From positions 2,239,001 to 2,303,000 of the forward strand of contig JAWPMT010000005.1 in NCBI GenBank assembly GCA_033344775.1: a DNA stretch of 64,000 nucleotides, in the 5' to 3' direction. Each line of letters starts with the position of its first letter. The stretch's first letter is position 1. The notes under the pieces were generated by a model. That model had not been told where the DNA came from, searched no databases, and saw nothing but the letters and a program-made list of their open reading frames with translations. Shown here piece by piece: positions 53,874-61,001 of the stretch. Position numbers and translations under genes: made by a program. This stretch comes from Cytophagales bacterium (GTDB taxonomy: Bacteria; Bacteroidota; Bacteroidia; Cytophagales; Cyclobacteriaceae).

Positions 53874-54770
53874 TTACTTGGCTCTATAGTTTTCGATGAT
53901 GGCAGCATCCACCCAGTAAATGTCCCTATTGCTGGAAAAGAACAAGTATTTACCATCGTAGGTAACAAACGGACAAAACTGGTGTCCCAGATCATTTATC
54001 GGTTCACCCATATTTACCGGGTTGGTCCATTCTCCATTGTTTTGAAAGGTGATGTACAAATCTCCGCGTCCCAGACCTGCTGGGTTTTCGCCAGAAAAGA
54101 TCACATATGATTCATCAGGTGCTACAAAGACATCTCCTTCATAGTACTCGGAATTGAAAGGCATTTTCCGGGCTTTTTGAAATTTTCCATTCTTGAATTC
54201 CGATTTATAAATATCAAAATCGTTACCTCTATCAGAAGGTGCGGCTTTGTTAGAGGCGAAATACATGGCACCGGATTCCGTAAAGGAGATGTAATATTCA
54301 TTACTCTTTTCCGTATTGATCATTGGACCAGCATTGATCGGACTTGACCAGGATTCACCAGCTCGTTCAACATACCAAATGTCATAGTCGCCAGGATTGT
54401 CTGTTTCCGTCTGTGTGGAAATAAAATAGAGCTTGTCTTCGTCTACGGAGAGCATTGGGTCATTGTAACCAAAGGCCTCATGGGCGAGGATCACCTCAGG
54501 CTCGGTCCATTTGCCATTCAACAAACGCATGTATTTCGTCTCCCCTCTTCCATTGACACTCACTGAATAGAAAAACTCTTCTCCATCGCGTGAAAAAGTA
54601 GAACCAAATTCATATTCCAGGGGCAAGGAAATTAAACCAGGAGCAAACTTTTCGGGAGTTTTCCCGGGTGGTTTCTGACCCAGGTATTTTTGATCGGATT
54701 GGGCCTGAATCGCCACAAAAAACAACATACAAATGGCAGTGGTGAGGTATCTGAAAGTCATCTTGTCCAT
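53874..54770 (-). CDS. Exported PD40/TolB-like beta-propeller protein
   Basis: The 298-aa protein has a signal peptide (MTFRYLTTAICMLFFVAIQA) and repeats of the PD40 type (Y-F-x-S, YNDPMLSVDEDKLYFIST, YVIFSGENPAGLGRGDLYI). No C-terminal OmpA domain is present, unlike the protein at 32863. I chose ATG 54770 over 54791 because it gives the signal at the N-terminus. It is in an operon with the deacetylase. Confidence 0.8.
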   Translation of the reverse strand: MDKMTFRYLTTAICMLFFVAIQAQSDQKYLGQKPPGKTPEKFAPGLISLPLEYEFGSTFSRDGEEFFYSVSVNGRGETKYMRLLNGKWTEPEVILAHEAFGYNDPMLSVDEDKLYFISTQTETDNPGDYDIWYVERAGESWSSPINAGPMINTEKSNEYYISFTESGAMYFASNKAAPSDRGNDFDIYKSEFKNGKFQKARKMPFNSEYYEGDVFVAPDESYVIFSGENPAGLGRGDLYITFQNNGEWTNPVNMGEPINDLGHQFCPFVTYDGKYLFFSSNRDIYWVDAAIIENYRAK

Positions 54771-54812
54771 CTTTTGATTTAAAGATAACATACCTCCGCA
54801 CCTTAAAGAAGG

Positions 54813-55223
54813 TTACTTATCCTCATTTTCTAAGATTGACTTCAGCTCATGCTCTGGGTAAAACGAAGCTCGTTCTACATAAAGATGAAGTTCATCTGTT
54901 TCCGAGGCCGGATACAAAGATTGCTCGTGAACAAAATGTTTCCCTGGACCAAATAAGGGCGGATAAACAACCATAAGTTCAGAACCGATTTTTCGGCCTT
55001 CACGGCGGAATTCAGCAATGACAACCACTCCAGTATAGTATGTGCTTTTAGCTTTATTAGAGAGTTTGAAACTAGTGGAAGTAAAGTCATCATTGACATC
55101 AATTTCAGAAATCAAAATCGATTGAACAGGATTCTCGTTTCCCATGACTTGATCTGTTGATTCTGTGCAGGCATAGACCCAAAAGGTTAACGCCAGTAGC
55201 GCTAAATTTCTAAATAATACCAT
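54813..55223 (-). CDS. Small hypothetical lipoprotein
   Basis: The 136-aa protein has lipobox WVYAC at about residue 19 and a beta-rich domain (TSTSFKLSNKAKSTYYTGVV, LHLYVERASFYPEHEL). No family is recognised. It is 42 bp upstream of the PD40 gene on the same strand and may begin that operon. Confidence 0.6.
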   Translation of the reverse strand: MVLFRNLALLALTFWVYACTESTDQVMGNENPVQSILISEIDVNDDFTSTSFKLSNKAKSTYYTGVVVIAEFRREGRKIGSELMVVYPPLFGPGKHFVHEQSLYPASETDELHLYVERASFYPEHELKSILENEDK

Positions 55224-55426
55224 GATACGTTTTTACCCAAGAACGCTCGGCAAAACCAATCTTACATGGATCAGGTCCCAAAAAATGTTAATTGCATCAA
55301 AAGGAGGCGCCCGTAAGACGTCTTTTATCATCATTGTAACAAAACAGGATCATTTTCGTCAACCCAAGACAATACCTCTTTTGGTCAGCGTCGATCCTTC
55401 CGGTATTTTAGACGATTAATTTAGAA

Positions 55427-56689
55427 ATGCTTCAGCCCAGGAATATGCAAATCAGAATAGCAGTCCTCTCTTTACTGTCTTTCATCCTCATGTTTAGTCT
55501 GTTGACGCTGTATTATCATGAAAAGGAACGAAGAGCCATCAAAGAGGACCTGATTGAGCTGTCCAATTCCAAATACGGCTTGTTCAATGTGGATGAATGG
55601 AAAGACATTCTTACTGATGTGCTTTCCAAAAAAGTGGAGGAAATTGATTTCTCTGGTGACAACAAGGAGGTGATGAAAAAAGAGATCGAAGGCTTCCTGC
55701 ATGAGGCCATCGATGCGATGGAAAAACAGTACGCCCCAAAGAAGCCGAAAGGGTTACTAGGCATGCTTCAAAGCTCGGCACTATCCGCATTCAACGTGTT
55801 CGGACAGGTACGAGACCGGGTACCGGAATTTGCTGATGAGATCCTTAAATTTTTAGAACGACCTGAAAATCGGGAAAACCTGCAAGGTTACATTCGTGAC
55901 GTGATTGACAAATATGTTGAAGATACGTTCAATCAGGTAGATTATTCTCGTAGAGATGCCATCCTGGCCAAATATGATCATACCGAGGTTGATGCAGCCA
56001 AAGCTGAATTGACCATCTTTTTGGAAGCCAATCAAGAAGTTTCTGCACCCTATAAAGGCTTGCTTTACTTTCTGGTCGCAGCCATGGCCTTCTACATGCT
56101 CTACTACAAACAAGTTTCAAAAGTGGAGATCATGATTGCGCTGGGCACAAGTGTATTTCTATTGGTTGCAGGGGTCCTGCTTCCCATGATCGATATCGAC
56201 GCACGCATCTCATCCTTCGACTTTATCATGCTTGGAGAAACCATTTCTTTCAATGATCAGGTGCTCTATTTCAAAAGCAAAAGCATACTGGAGGTGGTCC
56301 GATTAATGATCACTCAAGGCAAGGCAGACATTGTAGCGGTTGGAATTCTGGTATTGGCCTTCAGTGTGCTATTCCCGCTGACCAAAGTGATTTGCTCATT
56401 CCTGATGCTGAATGTTAAAAAGCTGCAAACCAATGCCGTTGTAAAGTTCTTCGTTTTCAAGTCCGGAAAGTGGTCCATGGCCGATGTGATGGTGGTCGCC
56501 ATCTTCATGTCTTATATTGGCTTTGCCAGCATCCTCACCGATCAGTTAAAGCAACTGGAAGGATCAGGAACTTTCAACATGTTGACAACCAATGATTCTA
56601 CCTTAAACACTGGCTTCTTTCTGTTCACCGCTTTTGTGATAATGAGTCTGGTATTGTCACAAGCAATACAACGGAGGGTGGAGGTTTGA
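55427..56689 (+). CDS. Membrane protein with PqiA-like C-terminal half
   Basis: The 420-aa protein has a membrane anchor at about 10-28 and a large coiled-coil-rich extracytoplasmic domain (about 30-205). Four or five transmembrane helices follow, with VGILVLAFSVLFPLTKVICSF and SGKWSMADVMVVAIFMSYIGF, the pattern of PqiA (paraquat-inducible, MCE-associated lipid transport family). The N-terminal domain is unlike standard PqiA. No PqiB/MCE gene is adjacent. A second ATG at codon 7 is an alternative start. Confidence 0.7.
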   Translation: MLQPRNMQIRIAVLSLLSFILMFSLLTLYYHEKERRAIKEDLIELSNSKYGLFNVDEWKDILTDVLSKKVEEIDFSGDNKEVMKKEIEGFLHEAIDAMEKQYAPKKPKGLLGMLQSSALSAFNVFGQVRDRVPEFADEILKFLERPENRENLQGYIRDVIDKYVEDTFNQVDYSRRDAILAKYDHTEVDAAKAELTIFLEANQEVSAPYKGLLYFLVAAMAFYMLYYKQVSKVEIMIALGTSVFLLVAGVLLPMIDIDARISSFDFIMLGETISFNDQVLYFKSKSILEVVRLMITQGKADIVAVGILVLAFSVLFPLTKVICSFLMLNVKKLQTNAVVKFFVFKSGKWSMADVMVVAIFMSYIGFASILTDQLKQLEGSGTFNMLTTNDSTLNTGFFLFTAFVIMSLVLSQAIQRRVEV

Positions 56690-56777
56690 TCATGTTATCC
56701 ATGTAAAGGATTATTATGTTGTAAGTATTCGGCAAAATCCTAAATCATAAAGAAAAGTGCGATTATTGAATCTGTCT

Positions 56778-56893
56778 GAAGATTTTTCCTGAATCTTAAA
56801 TTTACCCCAACCCTAAAGGGGGAAATAGAAACCATCCCTTCAGGGAATTCAAGGGTGATTTTTGTAGTTTTTTTATCATTCTGAAAAATCTTC
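56778..56893. repeat. Nested inverted-repeat element between convergent genes
   Basis: The outer arms are perfect, 11 bp: GAAGATTTTTC (56778-56788) / GAAAAATCTTC (56883-56893). Inside are ACCCT/AGGGT, CCCT-AA-AGGG and TCCCT-TC-AGGGA short palindromes. It fills most of the 256-bp gap, and no gene is seen here. Confidence 0.55.
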
Positions 56894-56945
56894 CAATCAC
56901 TAGTAATTTTATGTAAAGAATTTCCCATTTTCTATACACATACGA

Positions 56946-57689
56946 TTAACGATCAATGACCTCAATTAGCTGGAACTGCAGGGTCTGATTTGCGTAATTA
57001 TTAACTGTCATTTTCACAAATCCATAATCCTCATGGAACCAGAAGTTATGGAAGGATGTCCCATAAGGAGCTGTAGCAATACTGCTCACCTCCCATGCAG
57101 TCATTACTCCAAAAGGAATTTCAACGTGCTCGTGAGCAAGTACTTCGTACCGATGATTGACGGTTGAATGGCCCCATACTCCCCAGCCTTCACCAATGTT
57201 CAATGAACCTCCCCAGATCTTGCCTATTGACAAAGGAAAAGTGACCTCCGGAAAGGGTGCCACTTCTGTAAAGTCATATTGATTACTCCGGAATGGATGT
57301 ATCCAGAACCGATCTTCATTCTCTATGATTCCAGTAGTGGTTTTTTTAGTCCAATAGGACAAATCAGGATTTAGACTATAGGATTGCAGCCTACCAATAT
57401 CCTCAGTCTCATATTGATATTGAATCACTATCTCATCTTGCCTATCCGGTTGATATTCCCATCCTCTCCCGGAAACATCAACCTGAATCAATTCATCAGA
57501 AAGCAGATTATACTCATGATCCCAATAACGAGCTTTATAAATGAATGTCCGGCACGGTTTGAATATCAGCCGCCGATTACTGTTGGGAATATCAGGGGTT
57601 TCAACGCAAGGCACCTCTTCAAACGTCGCCTTTTCGTCCTGGCAAGACAAAAGCATCATACTCATAAGAAAGATCCAATTGATTTTCAT
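56946..57689 (-). CDS. Hypothetical lipoprotein
   Basis: The 247-aa protein starts at ATG 57689 with a lipoprotein signal (MKINWIFLMSMMLLSC). A beta-sandwich-like sequence follows (KIWGGSLNIGEGWGVW, FHNFWFHEDYGFVKM). An in-frame upstream ATG at 57734 is less likely because it lies in the operator region. No family is recognised. It is divergent from tetR, and the operator between them could also control it. Confidence 0.65.
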   Translation of the reverse strand: MKINWIFLMSMMLLSCQDEKATFEEVPCVETPDIPNSNRRLIFKPCRTFIYKARYWDHEYNLLSDELIQVDVSGRGWEYQPDRQDEIVIQYQYETEDIGRLQSYSLNPDLSYWTKKTTTGIIENEDRFWIHPFRSNQYDFTEVAPFPEVTFPLSIGKIWGGSLNIGEGWGVWGHSTVNHRYEVLAHEHVEIPFGVMTAWEVSSIATAPYGTSFHNFWFHEDYGFVKMTVNNYANQTLQFQLIEVIDR

Positions 57690-57732
57690 AAGGCAATGAA
57701 AATAAAAATTCAATGGTAGTGAAACCTTTTTC

Positions 57733-57772
57733 ACTAAACAGTGTTTAGTAAGTGTAAAATGTTTAGTAAGTG
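57733..57772. promoter_or_regulatory. TetR operator with inverted and direct repeats
   Basis: ACTAAAC-AGT-GTTTAGT is a perfect inverted repeat at 57733-57749. GTTTAGTAAGTG then occurs twice (57743-57754 and 57761-57772). The second copy includes the GTG start codon of tetR, with TAAAAT (57755-57760) between. This fits autorepression of tetR and possibly of the divergent gene. Confidence 0.7.
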
Positions 57773-58372
57773 GGTATAACCGAACGAAAAGAACGAGAAA
57801 AACTGGAGCTCAAAGAGAAGATCATTGCTGCGGCAACGGAACTCTTCCTGGAGCAAGGTTTCGAACGTGCCAGCATTCGGATGATCGCCGACAAGATTGA
57901 ATACAGCCCTGCGACCATATACCTGCATTTCAAGGACAAGAATGAATTGTTCGCGACGATCAGTGAACGAGCCTTTTCTTTGTTTTTCGAATACTTTTCG
58001 GCGGTAACATCCATTGAAAATCCCATGAAGCGATTAAAAGAACTGGGTAAACAATACTTAAAATTTGCTTCAGAGCATCCAGGATATTACGATTTGATGT
58101 TTGTAAACCGCGCTCCGATGGAACATGAAGACCAACAATGGTCTGGCGAAAGAAGTCATGACATCCTGATCAATACGGTACAGCATTGTATGGATCAAGG
58201 TCACTTTAAGGGGCATGATTTACATCCTCTGTCACTGGCGATTTGGTCCGCTGTTCATGGCCTTGCCTCACTTAAACTTAGAAAAAGGCTCAGCATGTAT
58301 GAAGGGGAAAATGTAGACCTGCTATTGGAAAAAGCATTGGGCTCATTGAACGGAATGTTAGACCCGGATTAA
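57770..58372 (+). CDS. TetR family repressor of the adjacent RND efflux operon
   Basis: The 200-aa protein starts at GTG 57770 (no ATG before the HTH). It has an N-terminal TetR HTH: KEKIIAAATELFLEQGF, then IRMIADKIEYSPATIYLHFKDKNEL, quoted in part. The C-terminal ligand domain has YLKFASEHPGYYDLMFVN and ends in LDPD. Its operator lies at its own start, and a close match lies in front of the tolC-like gene, so it very likely represses the pump genes downstream and itself. A small molecule exported by the pump would be the inducer. Confidence 0.9.
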   Translation: MGITERKEREKLELKEKIIAAATELFLEQGFERASIRMIADKIEYSPATIYLHFKDKNELFATISERAFSLFFEYFSAVTSIENPMKRLKELGKQYLKFASEHPGYYDLMFVNRAPMEHEDQQWSGERSHDILINTVQHCMDQGHFKGHDLHPLSLAIWSAVHGLASLKLRKRLSMYEGENVDLLLEKALGSLNGMLDPD

Positions 58373-58378
58373 AAAATT

Positions 58379-58409
58379 TTGACAATCACTAAACACTGTT
58401 AAGTAAAAT
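58379..58409 (+). promoter_or_regulatory. Promoter with second TetR operator, in front of the efflux operon
   Basis: TTGACA (58379-58384) and TAAAAT (58404-58409) are separated by 19 bp. Between them sits ACTAAAC-ACT-GTTAAGT (58388-58404), which matches the operator at 57733 except for one base in the right arm and the middle triplet. Repressor bound here would block RNA polymerase. Confidence 0.65.
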
Positions 58410-58413
58410 ATAG

Positions 58414-58557
58414 ATGTACAGTAATCAGCATTCAACTTCACGATTCACAGGGCTTCAAACACGATTGAAGGGGAAGATTTTAGGCTTCACCCAGGTTGTG
58501 CTTTCGAACAAAGCCCCCTACTCGTTTGATTTACTAATCAAGAAACTTAATTCCTGA
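58414..58557 (+). CDS. Possible small ORF at the head of the efflux operon
   Basis: The 47-codon frame begins at an ATG five bases after the promoter -10-like box and ends 5 bp before the tolC-like start. The product is basic with no signal peptide. The position suits a leader peptide or transcript leader, but no conservation can be judged, so it may be non-coding. Confidence 0.25.
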   Translation: MYSNQHSTSRFTGLQTRLKGKILGFTQVVLSNKAPYSFDLLIKKLNS

Positions 58558-58562
58558 CCGAA

Positions 58563-59912
58563 ATGAACGTTCTCAAATGCTTCGGGCTCATGATCTTCTG
58601 GCTGACTTCTTCAGTCGCAGAGGCACAATCCGTATTGGACCAATACATTGCCGAAGGACTCCAAAATAATCAGCAGCTATTACAAGAATCGCTGGCGGTA
58701 ACCTCCAGTCAATTGGCTCTTTCTGAATCCAAAGGTTTGTTCCTGCCCACAGTGAACTTACAATCAGATTATACGCTGGCGGACGGTGGCCGAACCATCA
58801 ATTTCCCTATTGGGGATCTGCTCAATCCAGTTTACAGCACGCTCAACCAAATGACGGGAACGGACCAATTCCCAACCATTGAAAATGTGAATGAGCAGTT
58901 CTTTCCCAACAACTTTCACGACACAAAGATCCGGGTGATACAACCACTGTTCAACTCGGACATTTATTACAATCAGAAGGCGCAACAGCAGCTGCTTAAA
59001 GCTTCCGAAGCGAAAAAAGCCGCCTATGAAGAGGAGTTGAAAAAGGAAATCAAGGTGGCTTATTACAACTACTGGCAAGCAGTTGAGGCAGTTCGTATCT
59101 ACGAATCCAATCAGGAACTACTGGAAGCACTGGTTGATTTCAACCAAAAGCGGCACCGTGAAGATCAGGTGACCCTCGATGAAATCTATAGAGCACAATT
59201 TGAATTAGCACAACTGCAAGCAGACCTATCCGCAGCACAAGCTGATGAAGCAATTGCCAAAGCCTATTTCAATTTTCTATTGAACAAAGATCATGATGCG
59301 GCCATTGAAGAAGATCCTGCTTTGACTATCGGCTCCTTGATCTCCTCAGACAACCTGGTTTCTTATGAAGATGCTTTGCAAAGACGTCAGGAATTGAATC
59401 AAATTCAGTTTGCACAAGAAGCACAATTTCAGGCCATTCGATTGGCACAAGGCACCCGACTACCTCAGGTCAACGCGGTTTTTGATATGGGATATCAGGG
59501 AGAAGATTATCGCTTCGGTTCTGAAGAAAATTACTGGTTGCTCAACCTTGGCTTCTCCTGGAGCATTTTCAAAGGCTTTCGTGCTAAACGTCAGGTCGAG
59601 CAGGCCAAAGTATCCCTGGACATCATCGAAAGCCAGGAACAACAACTCCGCCGACAAATTGCGCTGGAAGTGACCCGTGCGAACAGTACTTTGGTCGCTG
59701 CCAAGAAACAATACCAATCGCAGGAACTCGCGCAAAAAAGTGCGGATAAAAGCTTCGACATCATGTCCAGCAAATACCGGGAATCACAAGCCTTACTGGT
59801 CCAATACCTGGATGCCAGATCAGTAGCACTCACTTCCCGATTGCAGCTCAACTTATCAAAATATCGATTACTGGCTAGCAAAGCCCAATTAGACCGGGCA
59901 TTGGCCTATTAA
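58563..59912 (+). CDS. TolC-family outer-membrane efflux protein
   Basis: The 449-aa protein has a signal peptide ending AEAQS. It has the TolC layout with two long coiled-coil halves (EEELKKEIKVAYYNYWQAVEAV; ESQEQQLRRQIALEVTRA, quoted in part) and strand segments (LPQVNAVFDMGYQGEDY). It forms the outer-membrane channel of the pump encoded next. It is the first clear gene of the tolC-adaptor-RND operon. Confidence 0.9.
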   Translation: MNVLKCFGLMIFWLTSSVAEAQSVLDQYIAEGLQNNQQLLQESLAVTSSQLALSESKGLFLPTVNLQSDYTLADGGRTINFPIGDLLNPVYSTLNQMTGTDQFPTIENVNEQFFPNNFHDTKIRVIQPLFNSDIYYNQKAQQQLLKASEAKKAAYEEELKKEIKVAYYNYWQAVEAVRIYESNQELLEALVDFNQKRHREDQVTLDEIYRAQFELAQLQADLSAAQADEAIAKAYFNFLLNKDHDAAIEEDPALTIGSLISSDNLVSYEDALQRRQELNQIQFAQEAQFQAIRLAQGTRLPQVNAVFDMGYQGEDYRFGSEENYWLLNLGFSWSIFKGFRAKRQVEQAKVSLDIIESQEQQLRRQIALEVTRANSTLVAAKKQYQSQELAQKSADKSFDIMSSKYRESQALLVQYLDARSVALTSRLQLNLSKYRLLASKAQLDRALAY

Positions 59913-59942
59913 AACCTGGTCAAGACCTTCAATTTCATCCAT

Positions 59943-60977
59943 ATGAAAAAGTTATTTATCCTTTCCTTCGTCATCTTGCTTGCAGCCTGTAAGCAGGATT
60001 ATGTGAAGAATCCAAAAGTCATACCGACCACCAAAAAAGCGAAGGTGGTCCAATTAAAGCAAAGTACAGATCCGCTTCCGGTATTTGCTTCCGGTAAAAT
60101 CAAATCGCTGGAAAGCATCAAACTGTCTTTCAAAACCGGAGGGATCATCAATTCACTTCGGGTTCGCGAAGGCCAGTACGTCAAAAAAGGCCAGGTCATC
60201 GCAACGCTGGACTTATCTGAAATCGATGCACAAGTCCGACAGGCACAAGCCAATGTCGACAAACTGGAACGCGACCTGGGAAGGTTCCGTCGATTGTATG
60301 CGGATTCTGCCGCAACACTGCAAAGTGTCCAGGACATTGAAACGGGGTTGGACGTAGCTCAATCACAATTGAAGATTGCCGCTTTCAATCAGTCATACAG
60401 TAAAATCATTGCTCCCGTGGCTGGAGTGGTACAGCAAAAGATGGCGGAAGAGGGCGAATTGGTCAATCCGGGGCAACCTATCTTCACCATCGCCTCCCAG
60501 CAAGCAGGCATGAGCCTCACCGTGAGTCTGGCCGATCGTGATGTAGTGAAATTAAACTTAGGAGATCGAGCTACCCTGGCCATTGATGCCTATCAAGGCA
60601 TGGAAGCAGAGGCCAGAGTAACTGAAATTGCTGCCGAAGGACATCCCAGAACTGGAACCTTTGAAGTCGAATTGACGGTTGAAAATTTCCCTTATGAATT
60701 GAAGAGTGGATTCTTTTCTAAGGCCACTATTTATCCTTCCGTTCAGCAAGCCTATTACAAAATTCCTATGCATGCAATCATCGAAGGCCTGGAAGAACAG
60801 GTAGCGATCTTCGTTCCAAAAGGTCAGACAACACAACGCATGCTGGTTACTCCGGATTACATTGGAGAAGACTATTTTACGACGGCCGTTTCAGCTTTCC
60901 CGCAAGCCACACCAAGTATCCTGACTGAAGGCGCTTCCTTCCTTCGAGAGGGTGAAGCTTTCGAAACACTCGACTAA
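59943..60977 (+). CDS. RND efflux periplasmic adaptor (membrane fusion) protein
   Basis: The 344-aa lipoprotein (lipobox LLAAC near residue 16) has the HlyD/AcrA-type biotinyl-lipoyl halves (SLRVREGQYVKKGQVIATLD and IAPVAGVVQQKMAEEGELVNPG). A central helical hairpin and a beta-barrel domain (LGDRATLAIDAYQGMEAEA) follow. It links the pump to the TolC-like channel. It begins 30 bp after the tolC-like stop and is followed 24 bp later by the pump. Confidence 0.92.
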   Translation: MKKLFILSFVILLAACKQDYVKNPKVIPTTKKAKVVQLKQSTDPLPVFASGKIKSLESIKLSFKTGGIINSLRVREGQYVKKGQVIATLDLSEIDAQVRQAQANVDKLERDLGRFRRLYADSAATLQSVQDIETGLDVAQSQLKIAAFNQSYSKIIAPVAGVVQQKMAEEGELVNPGQPIFTIASQQAGMSLTVSLADRDVVKLNLGDRATLAIDAYQGMEAEARVTEIAAEGHPRTGTFEVELTVENFPYELKSGFFSKATIYPSVQQAYYKIPMHAIIEGLEEQVAIFVPKGQTTQRMLVTPDYIGEDYFTTAVSAFPQATPSILTEGASFLREGEAFETLD

Positions 60978-61001
60978 TCGCTGACCTAAGAATTAATTAA
61001 C

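Noticed and set aside
56740-56928. 62-codon minus-strand frame
   Set aside because: It spans the nested inverted repeat and has no recognisable sequence; more likely a by-product of the repeat.
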